A stretch of 64,000 bases of DNA from Xanthomonas hortorum pv. cynarae (GCF_002939985.1 NZ_MDFM01000009.1:105871-169870); one strand, 5' to 3'. Positions 9,726-18,540 are shown, numbered from the stretch's first letter. Numbers and translations are program-made. The notes: generated by a model from the sequence alone, not told the origin.

Positions 9726-10133
9726 TTATGAAGGCCCCCACACAGCCGCATCCAGGGTTTGCGCGGCACTGGCACGCCGCACCCGCCCCTGCTCCACCGC
9801 AACGCCCTCGGCACGCAGGCGCCGACATTGCTCGCGGTAGCCAGACGAGCCTTCCGGCAACGCGATCCGGCCATCGCTGCGCAGCACACGATGCCAGGGC
9901 AGCTGCGGATCGTCGTTGCCGCTGAGTACGCGCGCCACCAGCCGCGCCCGACCGGGAAGGCCGGCACGCAGCGCGACTTCGCCGTAACCGGCAATCTGGC
10001 CGGAAGGAATCGCACGGATCACTTCAAAGATGCGCAGTCGTGCCTGCTCGCTGGAGAGCGCCGCACCATTGGACGCGGAACGCGCAGCTGGCTTGGCACA
10101 CGGACGAGGACTGGCTTGGCGAGGCTTGGACAT
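9726..10133 (-). CDS. Alkyltransferase-like protein (ATL), MGMT family
   Basis: A 135-residue DNA-binding protein of the O6-alkylguanine-DNA alkyltransferase family. Where active MGMT has PCHRV, this protein has PWHRV (Trp80), the hallmark of alkyltransferase-like proteins. ATLs bind O6-alkylguanine, flip the base without removing the alkyl group and direct the lesion to nucleotide excision repair. The helix-turn-helix and arginine-finger region is recognisable around residues 35-75. The ATG at 10133 (MSKPRQ) was chosen. A longer frame to 10226 only translates the repeat DNA lying upstream. The gene is followed closely by the rhomboid gene. Its leader contains one arm of a REP doublet. Confidence 0.9.
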   Translation of the reverse strand: MSKPRQASPRPCAKPAARSASNGAALSSEQARLRIFEVIRAIPSGQIAGYGEVALRAGLPGRARLVARVLSGNDDPQLPWHRVLRSDGRIALPEGSSGYREQCRRLRAEGVAVEQGRVRRASAAQTLDAAVWGPS

Positions 10134-10159
10134 CACGCAAGAATGCCACTTAAGGATAG

Positions 10160-10353
10160 AAGCCCCTCTCCCGCCGGGAGAGGGGTTGGGGTGAGGGTAC
10201 GGGCGCAGCCACGCACGGCTGAACAAGCAAGGCAGTCAAACGCTACGCAACGCCGAATGAGGTACCGCCGACATTGAACACCGGCTCCAGGTTGATCGAT
10301 GCATCGCTTGTACCGACCCTCACCCCACCCCCTCTCCCGGGGGAGAGGGGCTT
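10160..10353. repeat. REP doublet (inverted pair of CTCTCCC/GGGAGAG hairpin arms)
   Basis: Two copies of the same roughly 50-bp arm face each other. One at 10160-10212 is in minus orientation and one at 10306-10353 is in plus orientation. Each has a CCTCTCCC..GGGAGAGG hairpin next to a CCCTCACCCCA / TGGGGTGAGGG block. They flank about 93 bp of unrelated sequence between the ATL gene and gor. The same arm forms the right end of the elements at 53873, 57713 and 57865. Confidence 0.8.
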
Positions 10354-10410
10354 TGAGCTGCTGCTCTCGTCCGCGCAGCTACAACCGCCACAGCTGCCGC
10401 AACCACCACC

Positions 10411-11781
10411 TCAATGCATCAACACAATCTCTTCGGACGAAGTGGGATGAATCGCCACGGTCTCGTCGAAGTCGCGCTTGGTCGCGCCCATCTTCACTGC
10501 CACCGCAAACCCCTGCAGCATTTCGTCCGCACTCTCGCCCAGCAGGTGCACACCGACCACGCGCTCCTCCTCGCCCACGCACACCAGTTTGAACAGGCTG
10601 CGCTGGGGTGAATCGGCCAGTGCATGCAGCATCGGGCGGAAGTTGCTGCGGTAGACGCGCACTGCACCGTGGTAACGCTCGCGCGCCTGCTCTTCGGTCA
10701 GTCCAACATGCCCGAGCGGCGGATGCGAGAACACCACGCTCGGCACGCCTTCGTAGTCCATGCGCGCATCCGGCTGATTGCCGAACAGGCGATCCATCAG
10801 CTTGCGACCGGCCGTGATCGCCACCGGCGTCAGCCCGACCTTGCCGCCGACATCGCCGATCGCATGAATATTCGGCACGCTGGTGGTCTGACCCTCGTCC
10901 ACCACGATTTCGCCTTTTTCGCCCAGCGCGATACCAACCGCCTCCAGACCCAGCCCAGCGGTATTGGCGCGTCGACCCGCGGCAAAAAACACCTTGTCGA
11001 AGACATCATTGCCCTGCTCGCTCGTATGCGCCGGGTGCCCATGCACATGCAGCCCACCGTCGGCATCGCGCTCCAGGCCGGTGGTACAAAATCCGAAATG
11101 CAGGCGCACGCCGAGATGGCGCAGGTTGTCGGCCAGCTGCAGGGTCAGTTCGGCATCGAAACGCTCCAGCAGCCGCTCGCCCTGCACGAACAGATGCACG
11201 CGGCTACCCAGCGCCTGCAGCAAGCCGGCGATTTCAACCGCGATATAGCCGCCACCGACAATCGCCACCTGTGCGGGCGCATGGCAGAGATTGAAGAAAT
11301 CGTCGGACACTTCGCCGTGCTCGGCACCGTCCACGTCCGGGCGCAGTGGATGCGCACCGGTGGCGATCACGATGTGCTCGGCGGTCACCGGCACGCCGTC
11401 GCTGCCCATGAGGGTGTGCCGGTCCTGCAACACGCCGCGTTGCGGAATCATCACCACGCCATCCTCATCGAGCCGGCGCCGATAACTGGCATGGATGTTG
11501 GCGATGTAGCCCTGCCGATGCGTGACCAGTTCCTGCCACGCCAATGTCGGCCGCGGCACATCGAAACCGAGCGCGCTGGCCAGTGCGATTTTTCCGGCCA
11601 GATCGGCTGCCAACCACATCGCCTTCTTCGGTACGCAGCCCAGATTGACGCAGGTGCCACCCAACTCGTTCGGCTCCATGATCGCCACGCGGGCGCCGTG
11701 TTTTGCCGCGCGAAATGCCGCCGCCAATCCACCGGAACCGCCGCCCAGGATCACCACGTCGTAGTCGTAACGGGCGCTCAT
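10411..11781 (-). CDS. gor: Glutathione-disulfide reductase
   Basis: A 456-residue cytoplasmic flavoprotein that reduces oxidised glutathione with NADPH. The N-terminal FAD site GGGSGG is followed by the redox-active disulfide GGTCVNLGCVPKK (Cys44, Cys49). The NAD(P) domain carries GGGYIA, the second FAD motif is AIGDV, and the C-terminal dimer-interface motif HPTSSEE supplies the catalytic histidine. The length matches bacterial Gor. The ATG at 11781 has an upstream GGAG and overlaps by four bases (ATGA) the stop codon of a decayed dehydrogenase fragment. Older operon structure may therefore once have coupled the two genes. Downstream lies a REP doublet and then the ATL gene. Confidence 0.95.
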   Translation of the reverse strand: MSARYDYDVVILGGGSGGLAAAFRAAKHGARVAIMEPNELGGTCVNLGCVPKKAMWLAADLAGKIALASALGFDVPRPTLAWQELVTHRQGYIANIHASYRRRLDEDGVVMIPQRGVLQDRHTLMGSDGVPVTAEHIVIATGAHPLRPDVDGAEHGEVSDDFFNLCHAPAQVAIVGGGYIAVEIAGLLQALGSRVHLFVQGERLLERFDAELTLQLADNLRHLGVRLHFGFCTTGLERDADGGLHVHGHPAHTSEQGNDVFDKVFFAAGRRANTAGLGLEAVGIALGEKGEIVVDEGQTTSVPNIHAIGDVGGKVGLTPVAITAGRKLMDRLFGNQPDARMDYEGVPSVVFSHPPLGHVGLTEEQARERYHGAVRVYRSNFRPMLHALADSPQRSLFKLVCVGEEERVVGVHLLGESADEMLQGFAVAVKMGATKRDFDETVAIHPTSSEEIVLMH

Positions 11782-11950
11782 GCGAATCGCTCCGCGCGGT
11801 AAACAGGCGGGTCCAGCGCAGGTGCGCGGCCCGTGATCAGATCGGCCATCAGTTGTTCGCTTGCAGTGCTCATGCTGATGGCGAGCATGCCATGCCCTGC
11901 CGCGAGCCAGACGTGAGGACGGACGGCAGGTCGCGCATGGTTTGTCTATC
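11778..11950 (-). pseudogene. 3' remnant of a D-amino-acid dehydrogenase (DadA-like) FAD oxidoreductase
   Basis: On the minus strand, in a frame different from gor, the bases just upstream of gor encode HVWLAAGHGMLAISMSTA, then MADLITGRAP and a terminal YRAERFA before TGA. This matches the conserved C-terminus of DadA-type FAD dehydrogenases (WLAAGHGMLGISMST.. motif). Only about 50-55 residues are recognisable. Upstream of about 11950 the frame is lost and I could not follow the homology, so most of the gene has been deleted or has decayed. The stop codon overlaps the gor ATG. The rest of the gap to 12123 shows nothing else. Confidence 0.75.
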
Positions 11951-12123
11951 GGCTGCAATCGGGCGCAATCAACCTGTCACCGGCGATCCAGTCGTCATGG
12001 CAGCGACGAGCAATACGTCATGATCCTGCCCACCACTGCGTGCTGGGCCTGCAGACCTGGCCTGGGAACTGCGCACAGTGCAATGCCGCGCAACCCGCAG
12101 CAATACGCGTGCTACGACACGTG

Positions 12124-13368
12124 TCACTCCAGGCACGCGCTGCCATGTCGCATCGGCGGCACGCGCAGATAGGTCACGCTACGCCACAGCCACTCCATCG
12201 GCCCGAAGCGGAACCAGCGCAGCCACAGCCGACTCAGCACCACCTGCAGCGCGAACAACCCCAGCGCAAACGGCAGCTGCCATGCGCGCGGCAACTGCTC
12301 GAAATAACCAAGCCCGTAACCGTAGAACACCCACGTACATAACAACGACTGCAGCAGATAGTTGGTCAACGCCATGCGCCCGGCCGGTACGAGCCACGCC
12401 AGGCGCGGTGCAAGCCGCACCACCCATGCGGCATAACCCAGGCTCATCAGCGGCCCGGCGATCAACGACAAGGCGAAGGCGCCCGACACACGCAAGTCCA
12501 GACGCGCCGGATCCATCCACGGCTCCAACGCATAACTCACCAGCATCACGCCCAGCCCGAGCGGCAACACGCCATAACGCAACGTGCGAAACAGACGCGG
12601 AAAGCGCTCGGGTGCGGCAATCGCGCCGCTGCGCACAAACCAGCTGCCCAACAGAAACATGCCAAGCATCGCCGGGCCATTGATGCTCAGCCCGGTCATC
12701 GCTTCCTGCAGGTCATGCCAGCGCTGCAGCGTCGCTTGCAGGTACGTGCCGCTGCCGTACGCGGCGCGCTGCGCCTGTACGTTCGCGACCGCCTGCTGCG
12801 CCGCATCGGCCATCGCCGCCTTCCACTCCATCGCAGCTGCCGGATCGGCCTGCGTCAACGTCCCTGCCGCGCCGTACAGCAGCATCAAGCCAGGCGCGCA
12901 GCAGTACACCAGCGCCGCAACCCACGGCAGCGCCACCGTTGGCACCGAGCGGGTGGCCAGCAACAGCAACGCCAGCAAGGCGTAGGTCACCAGAATATCG
13001 CCGGACCACAGCAGCAATGCATGGGCCAGCCCGATCGCCAGCAATCCAAGGGTCCGCCGCAGATACGTGCCGAAAAACGCGCGCCCGGCCTGCTCGGCGC
13101 GCTGCGCCATCACCGCAAAGCCCATGCCGAACAACAACGCGAACAAGGTGTAGAACTTGCCCTGCACGAAGAAGTAGACCAGCGCATCGGCAACACGATC
13201 GATGCCATGCCAGTGCGGATCCACGCCGGTGAGCGCCAGATCGAGCGGGCCGACGAAGGCTTCGATATTCATCAGCAGGATGCCCAGCAGCGCAAAGCCG
13301 CGCAGCACATCCAGCACGACGATGCGCTCGGTTGCGGCAATGGGCTGCAGAAAATCGCGTGGTGTCAT
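12124..13368 (-). CDS. DUF418 domain-containing membrane protein (YeiB-like)
   Basis: A 414-residue inner-membrane protein with about ten hydrophobic segments. The N-terminal segment ERIVVLDVLRGFALLGILL is the characteristic opening of the YeiB/DUF418 group, with GKFYTLFALLFGMGFAV in the next segment. The C-terminal third, with GRMALTNYLLQSL, is the DUF418 domain. These proteins resemble acyltransferase-3-like membrane proteins. Their biochemical function is not established, although a transport role has been proposed. The ATG at 13368 was chosen because a TTG-initiated longer frame would begin inside the terminator of slyD. Confidence 0.88.
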   Translation of the reverse strand: MTPRDFLQPIAATERIVVLDVLRGFALLGILLMNIEAFVGPLDLALTGVDPHWHGIDRVADALVYFFVQGKFYTLFALLFGMGFAVMAQRAEQAGRAFFGTYLRRTLGLLAIGLAHALLLWSGDILVTYALLALLLLATRSVPTVALPWVAALVYCCAPGLMLLYGAAGTLTQADPAAAMEWKAAMADAAQQAVANVQAQRAAYGSGTYLQATLQRWHDLQEAMTGLSINGPAMLGMFLLGSWFVRSGAIAAPERFPRLFRTLRYGVLPLGLGVMLVSYALEPWMDPARLDLRVSGAFALSLIAGPLMSLGYAAWVVRLAPRLAWLVPAGRMALTNYLLQSLLCTWVFYGYGLGYFEQLPRAWQLPFALGLFALQVVLSRLWLRWFRFGPMEWLWRSVTYLRVPPMRHGSACLE

Positions 13369-13394
13369 CAAGGCTCGGAGCGTGGTGTGCACGA

Positions 13395-13426
13395 CAAAAT
13401 GCAAACAGCCCGCCAAGGTGGCGGGC
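13395..13426 (-). terminator. Rho-independent terminator after slyD
   Basis: On the minus strand, GCCCGCCA and TGGCGGGC pair around a three-base loop (13408-13426), followed by a T-rich tail. It lies between slyD and the DUF418 gene. Confidence 0.7.
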
Positions 13427-13591
13427 CGTTCAACATACAGAGGTCATCCAGCCTGGCTGGCAAAACGCCGCAATCGCTCGTCAGCTGAAAGCGGAAGGCG
13501 TCCGGAAATCGGCGTGTACGCGTAACACATGCCGATTTGGAGCGCCGACCACGCCCGCCTGACGGCTGCGCACGCGTTTCAATCACCACGC

Positions 13592-14071
13592 TCAGTGGTG
13601 ATGGCCGCCTTCGCCATGCACATGTCCGTGGTCGCGCTCTTCCTGGGTGGCTTCACGCACGTCGATGATTTCCACATCGAAGTGCAGATCCTTGCCGGCC
13701 ATCGGGTGGTTGAGATCCACATCGACCACGCTCATGCCGACCTTCTGCACCGTCACTGCGCGCGGGCCGAAGTTGGTCTGCAGCATCACCTGGGTACCCG
13801 GTGCCAGCTTGGTGGCGCCGAAGTGCTTCTTCGGCACGCGCTGGCTCAGGCCCTCGCGGTATTCGCCGTAGGCCTCGGTGGCCTTGACGTCCACGCCGAA
13901 GCTCTCGCCGGCCTCTTTGTCCATCATGGCCGCTTCCAGGCCCGGAATGATGTTGCCGTGGCCGATCATGATCGCCAACGGGTCACGTTCCTTGGAGCTC
14001 TCGATCGGCTCCTGGCCGATCTCCGAAACGGTGTAGTGGAAGCGGACGACGCTGTCTTTTTCGATCTTCAT
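13592..14071 (-). CDS. slyD: FKBP-type peptidyl-prolyl isomerase SlyD
   Basis: A 159-residue cytoplasmic prolyl isomerase and chaperone. It shows the FKBP fold interrupted by the insert-in-flap domain (about residues 70-125), with the GHGNIIPGLEAAM stretch typical of SlyD. The C-terminus is short and histidine-rich (HGHVHGEGGHHH), consistent with nickel or other metal binding, but much shorter than the Cys/His-rich tail of the E. coli protein. The ATG at 14071 gives the canonical MKIEKDSVV start. The in-frame extension to 14146 is not supported. The gene is divergent from the NlpC/P60 lipoprotein gene. Confidence 0.93.
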   Translation of the reverse strand: MKIEKDSVVRFHYTVSEIGQEPIESSKERDPLAIMIGHGNIIPGLEAAMMDKEAGESFGVDVKATEAYGEYREGLSQRVPKKHFGATKLAPGTQVMLQTNFGPRAVTVQKVGMSVVDVDLNHPMAGKDLHFDVEIIDVREATQEERDHGHVHGEGGHHH

Positions 14072-14181
14072 GCCTGGCTCTGAATGGGCTGCCCGGTGGC
14101 AGACAGTGGAGGACGGCTTGTCGGCCGCCGGGTGCGCCGCCATCATGGCGACCTCTACGAACAGACCATTATCCCGGCTCC

Positions 14182-14727
14182 ATGCCTATCACGCCAGTTT
14201 TCGCCGCTCACACCCGTCGTGTTGCGGCCAGTGCATTGCTGGGCCTGCTCGTGCTGTTGGGCGGTTGCGCACAGACCCTGGTGCGTCGCCAGGCTGCCGC
14301 CCCACCGCCGACTGCGCGCGTATGGCCGCAGGTACCGCCTGCAGACCCGGCCGCAGCCAACAACATCCTGATGCGCGCCTTGGGCCTGGTCGGCACGCCC
14401 TACCTGTTTGGCGGCAACACGCCGGAAACCGGTTTCGACTGCAGCGGCCTGGTCGCCTATGTTTACAAGGATGTATTGGCGTTGGCGCTGCCACGTACCT
14501 CGCGTGAGCTGGCCGCCATCCAGGGACCCAGAATTTCGCCCGAAAAGCTGGCGACCGGCGATCTGGTGTTTTTCGGCTCCAGCGGCAACGTCACCCATGT
14601 CGGCATTTATGTCGGTGAAGGCCGCTTTGTGCATGCCCCCAGCACCGGCGGTACAGTCCGCTTGGATTTCCTGGACGGAGCCTACTGGCGTGACCATTAT
14701 TCAGGTTCAAAGCGTGTTTTACATTGA
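14182..14727 (+). CDS. NlpC/P60 family lipoprotein (C40 peptidase)
   Basis: A 181-residue cell-wall cysteine peptidase of the D,L-endopeptidase type that cleaves peptidoglycan stem peptides. The signal peptide ends in the lipobox LGGC (Cys about 29), predicting an outer-membrane lipoprotein. The catalytic cysteine lies in FDCSGLVAYV, the histidine in THVGIYVGEG, and the third polar residue in VHAPS. It is followed 109 bases later by a paralogue on the same strand, so the two hydrolases may act together or under different conditions. The gap between them contains an AT-rich stretch that could hold a separate promoter. Confidence 0.92.
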   Translation: MPITPVFAAHTRRVAASALLGLLVLLGGCAQTLVRRQAAAPPPTARVWPQVPPADPAAANNILMRALGLVGTPYLFGGNTPETGFDCSGLVAYVYKDVLALALPRTSRELAAIQGPRISPEKLATGDLVFFGSSGNVTHVGIYVGEGRFVHAPSTGGTVRLDFLDGAYWRDHYSGSKRVLH

Positions 14728-14836
14728 AACGTGACGTTCATCACAAGTCACAGAACGGAAATTTAACCTTTTTTGAACGTAACGATTCTTTCACCAAGGC
14801 ATCATCGCGCATCGACAGCAGAAATGTGATTCCCGC

Positions 14837-15586
14837 GTGACGAACGACGAACAGATCAATCCTGGCGCCGCACCGCTTCCGCCCCGGAAACCGCTCCGCC
14901 TGCTGTGCGCCACCGCTCTTTGGCTCGCAGCCCTTCCCGCTCTGGCACAGACCGCCAACGCTCCCTCATCCGTTCCGCAGACGACCACGCCAGACAGCGC
15001 CGTCGCCGCCGAGAAAGCCGCAACCCGCAGCCGCGCCGACGCCGCTGCCACCGCAACCCTGGCCGCCCTGCTTCCGCATCTGGCCGCCAATGACGCCATT
15101 CCGCTGATGGACCGTTCGGCGATGTTCGCCGGCGACCTCAGCCGCCTGCTGGCCAACTATGACGTTTCGCAGAGCGCGGCCAACGCCGCCCAGAACGCCG
15201 TGGCCGACAGCCGTGTCCAAGTGATCCTGCAACGCGCCATGGCCCTGCTCGGCACCCCGTACGTCTGGGGCGGCGAGTCCACCGAAGGCTTCGACTGCAG
15301 CGGCCTGGTCGGCTATGTGTTCAAGACCGCCCTGGGCATCGACCTGCCGCGCGTCTCGCGTGATATCGCCCGCGACGAATCGGCCGAACTGATCAAGGAC
15401 CCCTCCGCGCTCAAGGCGGGCGATCTGGTGTTCTTCGGCCGGCGTGGTCGCATCGACCATGTCGGCCTGGTGGTCGGCGACGGCAAGTTCCTGCATGCGC
15501 CCAGCCGCGGCAAGGACGTGCGCGTGGATTCGCTGGCCAGCGGTTACTGGAGCGAGAAGTTCATCCAGGCGCGTCGGGTGCTGTGA
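14837..15586 (+). CDS. NlpC/P60 family secreted hydrolase (C40 peptidase)
   Basis: A 249-residue periplasmic peptidoglycan endopeptidase. It starts at GTG (14837), has a signal peptide ending near ALPALAQ, then an alanine-rich spacer of about 110 residues with no recognised domain. The C-terminal C40 domain has FDCSGLVGYVF (catalytic cysteine), DHVGLVVGDG (histidine) and LHAPSRG. Unlike its upstream paralogue it has no lipobox. The conserved PYVWGG and RVSRD segments agree with the family. An intrinsic terminator follows directly. Confidence 0.92.
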   Translation: MTNDEQINPGAAPLPPRKPLRLLCATALWLAALPALAQTANAPSSVPQTTTPDSAVAAEKAATRSRADAAATATLAALLPHLAANDAIPLMDRSAMFAGDLSRLLANYDVSQSAANAAQNAVADSRVQVILQRAMALLGTPYVWGGESTEGFDCSGLVGYVFKTALGIDLPRVSRDIARDESAELIKDPSALKAGDLVFFGRRGRIDHVGLVVGDGKFLHAPSRGKDVRVDSLASGYWSEKFIQARRVL

Positions 15587-15618
15587 TTCCCGGCGCCTGA
15601 TCCACTGCATGACAGACG

Positions 15619-15646
15619 AAGGCCGCGGCGATCCCGCGGCCTTTTT
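15619..15646 (+). terminator. Rho-independent terminator after the second NlpC/P60 gene
   Basis: AAGGCCGCGG pairs with CCGCGGCCTT around a short loop and ends in a run of T residues, 33 bases after the stop codon. Confidence 0.9.
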
Positions 15647-15755
15647 CGTGGCAGTGGTTTTTTAGGTTTGTGCTTCAACCGCAGTGAACCAATCGACCGC
15701 AACACCGCGCAAACACGTGGATCCCACACGGGTCACCCGGTGCGCAGCCACTCGG

Positions 15756-16247
15756 TCAGTGCGCAGCATCCGCCTTGTAATGCGACATGGTGTCCTCGAT
15801 GCCCTTGCTCAGTTCCATCACCTTGAGCGCGTACTCGGCCAGGCGCTGATCCTCAGGCGTGTCCGGCTGCCATGAGGGCACTGCCACCGGTGTGATCCCG
15901 TCTGGATCCATCGCCACGAACACGATGATGCAATGCGTGCAAAGCCGCGAGTCGCCGCCCATGGGGCTGCGCGCCCGCACATCGATGGCGAAATGCATGC
16001 TGGTGCGCCCGGTGTAGACCAGCTTGGCCGACACCGCGACCAGATCCCCGATCCGTACCGGCGCCACAAAGCGAATGCCACCCACCGCCACAGTGACGCA
16101 GTAATGCCCGCTCCAGCCACTGGCCGCGGCAAAGCCCACCTGGTCGATCCACTTCATCACCACGCCGCCGTGCACCTTGCCGCCGAAGTTGACGTCGCTG
16201 GGCTCGGCCAGAAAACGGAATGTCAGATCACGCTGCTCGCCAATCAC
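15756..16247 (-). CDS. Acyl-CoA thioesterase, hotdog fold
   Basis: A 163-residue cytoplasmic thioesterase of the YciA/BFIT-like hotdog family that hydrolyses acyl-CoA. The central helix region carries NFGGKVHGGVVMKWIDQVGF, which contains the conserved active-site Asn and Asp, followed by the VGGIRFVAPVRIGD strand typical of the family. The start is GTG at 16247 with GAGG upstream. It lies at the distal end of a minus-strand cluster (symporter, methyltransferase, thioesterase) with a 90-base gap to the methyltransferase gene. Physiological acyl chain preference cannot be read from the sequence. Confidence 0.9.
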   Translation of the reverse strand: MIGEQRDLTFRFLAEPSDVNFGGKVHGGVVMKWIDQVGFAAASGWSGHYCVTVAVGGIRFVAPVRIGDLVAVSAKLVYTGRTSMHFAIDVRARSPMGGDSRLCTHCIIVFVAMDPDGITPVAVPSWQPDTPEDQRLAEYALKVMELSKGIEDTMSHYKADAAH

Positions 16248-16337
16248 CGCCCGCCCTCGTCAATGGATGAGCTGGCAGTGTGCCATGCAGGTGCGACAGA
16301 AGCGCGCAGGGACATTCGACGTTCCGGGTGTATTCGA

Positions 16338-17174
16338 TCAACCGCGTATCGCTTCAATGTTGTCCTGCTTGCGCAAACACAACCAAGGGAAATGCAGCTG
16401 TTTCAACTTGAACATCCGCCGCAGGCGCGCACTCGGCCGTCGCGGGTCGAATAGCCATTGCACTGCAAACCGATCAAACGTGGCGTAAGTGTGTTGATGG
16501 TAGTGCGCGGCCAGTGCGGGCACACCCAGCTCGGTGAAGTAGTGCAGGCTGCGCGCGGCGCTTTCGCTGGCGCGTTGCGGGTCTGCGTACAGCGGGCTGT
16601 CGAGGATGTGCAGTTCGCCGCCGTCGCGCAGTTGGGCGAGCAAGCGGATGACCAGCGCGGCGGGGTCGGCGAAATACTGGATGCAGGCCGGCAGCACGAT
16701 GACGTCGAAAAGATCACGTGGCAGTGCCAGGGTCTGGATGTCGGCGGCGATGAAACTCAGGCGCTGGTCGTGGCCGAATACGCGTGCGGCCTGGGTCAGT
16801 TCGGTGCGATTGACGTCGATACCGCAGACGTCGCGTTGCAGCGATTGCGCCAGCAACTGCGACAGCCAGCCGTTGCCGCAACCCAGTTCGAGAATGGCGC
16901 CCTCGCCTGCACGCGCCTGTAGATGCTGCACCAACAACGCGCTGGACAGCGCGCGCACCCGCCATTCCAGCGTCATGCCGAGCTTGCCGCTAGGCCTTGG
17001 CAGGCTGCGCACCTGCGCATCGGTGTAGAGCCGGCCTTCCTTGCGCCGAATCTCCAGATACTGCTGCTCGAACGGATCATCGGCCAACGAGCGCTGCACG
17101 AATACGCCGTCAATGCTCTCCAGCTCGGACAACTGCTGCAGCCGATCGCGCAGCGCGGGAAATCCAACACTCAT
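16338..17174 (-). CDS. Class I SAM-dependent methyltransferase
   Basis: A 278-residue cytoplasmic protein with a Rossmann methyltransferase domain. Motif I is ILELGCGNGWLS (about residues 90-105), then an acidic residue in CGIDVNRTEL, AADIQTL as motif II/III, and FDVIVLPACIQYF as motif IV. An N-terminal segment of about 75 residues and a basic C-terminus lie outside the core. The acceptor substrate cannot be predicted. The gene begins 13 bases after the symporter stop codon, so the two are almost certainly co-transcribed, yet no functional link is obvious. Confidence 0.85.
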   Translation of the reverse strand: MSVGFPALRDRLQQLSELESIDGVFVQRSLADDPFEQQYLEIRRKEGRLYTDAQVRSLPRPSGKLGMTLEWRVRALSSALLVQHLQARAGEGAILELGCGNGWLSQLLAQSLQRDVCGIDVNRTELTQAARVFGHDQRLSFIAADIQTLALPRDLFDVIVLPACIQYFADPAALVIRLLAQLRDGGELHILDSPLYADPQRASESAARSLHYFTELGVPALAAHYHQHTYATFDRFAVQWLFDPRRPSARLRRMFKLKQLHFPWLCLRKQDNIEAIRG

Positions 17175-17187
17175 CGGTCGGTCGCGG

Positions 17188-18540
17188 TCAGCGCTGCGAG
17201 CTGGCGCGATCGGTCAGCGGATCTTCCAGCCCCACATTGGTCGATGCCGACTCGTAGACCGCCTTGTCCAACAAACCGGTTTCCTTGGCCACCAGCACCG
17301 GTACCAGCATCTGCCCGGTCACGTTGGTCATGGTGCGCATCATGTCGAGGATGCGGTCGATCGCATACAGATAGCCGATGACTTCCAGCGGCAGGTTGGC
17401 CGCACTGAGCACCACGGTGGCCATGATCACCGCAGTGCCCGGTACGCCGGCCGTGCCGAAGCTGCCGAGTACAGAAGCGATCAACACCACGAAATACTGA
17501 TTGGCAGTCAGTGGCACGCCGGTGTATTGCGCAATGAACACCGCGCACAAGGCGGGGAAGATCGCGCCGCAGCCATCCATCTTGATGCTGGCACCCAGCG
17601 GCACCGCGAACGCGGCGTAATCCTTGCTGACGCCCAGGTTATGCGTGATCGAGCGCATCGCCACCGGCATCGCGGCAAAGCTGGACGAACTGACGAATGC
17701 CACCTGCATGCCCGGCGCCGCACCACGGAAGAACTTCCACGGATTCAATCCATGCAACAACAACAAGCTGCTGTAGACCACCACGATGTGGATCGCGCAG
17801 GCCACATACAGCGCCAGTACGAAATTGCCGAACGGCAACAGCTTCGCAAAGCCGTAGCTGCCCACCAGACCGGCGATCAGGCCGAAGGTGCCGAGCGGGG
17901 TCATCTCCAGCACGAAGCGGGTGACCTGGATCATGATGTCGCTCAGTTGCGCGGTGAGCTTGCGCGCCTCGGCCACGCGCTCGCCGAGCTTGACCATCGC
18001 AAAGCCCAGCAGCGCGGCGAAGAAGATCACCGGCAGGATAGAACCGCGCCCGGCCGCCAGGACCGTCTCGCCGGCCGCATTGGTCTTGGTGCCGATGCCG
18101 GTCAGTGCGTAGAACGGGTTGGAGGGCACCACATCCAGAAGCACCTTGATCGGGCTGGGCACATCGCGCGGTTTCCAGGCCGAATCCACGCTCAGGCTGA
18201 AATGGCCGGCGCCGGGCTGCATGAGCGTGCCCACTGCCAGACCCACGCCCACCGCCAGCGCGGCGGTGATGACAAACCACAGAAAGGTACGCCCGCCGAG
18301 CGCGGCGACGGATTTTTGCCCGTGCAGCGAGGAGATCGCATTGATCACCGCGAAGAACACCAGCGGGATCGCGATCATCTTGATCAGGGTGACGTACAGA
18401 TCGCCGAGTGGGCCGAACCACACATCGGCTGCAGGGCCCATGGCCGCTCCGGCGATCGCACCCAGCACGAAGCCGGCCACCACGCGTTGCCAGAACGGAA
18501 TGCGCAACCAGGCCGAGACCAATGTCATGCGTCGAATCAT
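17188..18540 (-). CDS. Dicarboxylate/amino acid:cation symporter (DAACS family)
   Basis: An inner-membrane carrier of about 450 residues for C4-dicarboxylates or acidic amino acids, driven by cation symport. The family signatures are visible: the serine-rich hairpin SSSFAAMPVAM, MDGCGAIFP, GTAGVPGTAV in the second hairpin, and DRILDMMRTMTNVTGQ containing the conserved Asp and Asn of the substrate site. Eight hydrophobic segments fit the GltPh-type fold. Three starts are possible in frame (GTG 18561, ATG 18540, ATG 18528) and none has a good ribosome-binding site, so the N-terminus is uncertain. It is the first gene of the minus-strand cluster and is divergent from the alkaline phosphatase gene. 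Confidence 0.92.
   Translation of the reverse strand: MIRRMTLVSAWLRIPFWQRVVAGFVLGAIAGAAMGPAADVWFGPLGDLYVTLIKMIAIPLVFFAVINAISSLHGQKSVAALGGRTFLWFVITAALAVGVGLAVGTLMQPGAGHFSLSVDSAWKPRDVPSPIKVLLDVVPSNPFYALTGIGTKTNAAGETVLAAGRGSILPVIFFAALLGFAMVKLGERVAEARKLTAQLSDIMIQVTRFVLEMTPLGTFGLIAGLVGSYGFAKLLPFGNFVLALYVACAIHIVVVYSSLLLLHGLNPWKFFRGAAPGMQVAFVSSSSFAAMPVAMRSITHNLGVSKDYAAFAVPLGASIKMDGCGAIFPALCAVFIAQYTGVPLTANQYFVVLIASVLGSFGTAGVPGTAVIMATVVLSAANLPLEVIGYLYAIDRILDMMRTMTNVTGQMLVPVLVAKETGLLDKAVYESASTNVGLEDPLTDRASSQR

Noticed and set aside
10134..10226. N-terminal extension of the ATL protein to 10226
   Set aside because: The extra residues are translated from the REP doublet arm, and the family start is at 10133.
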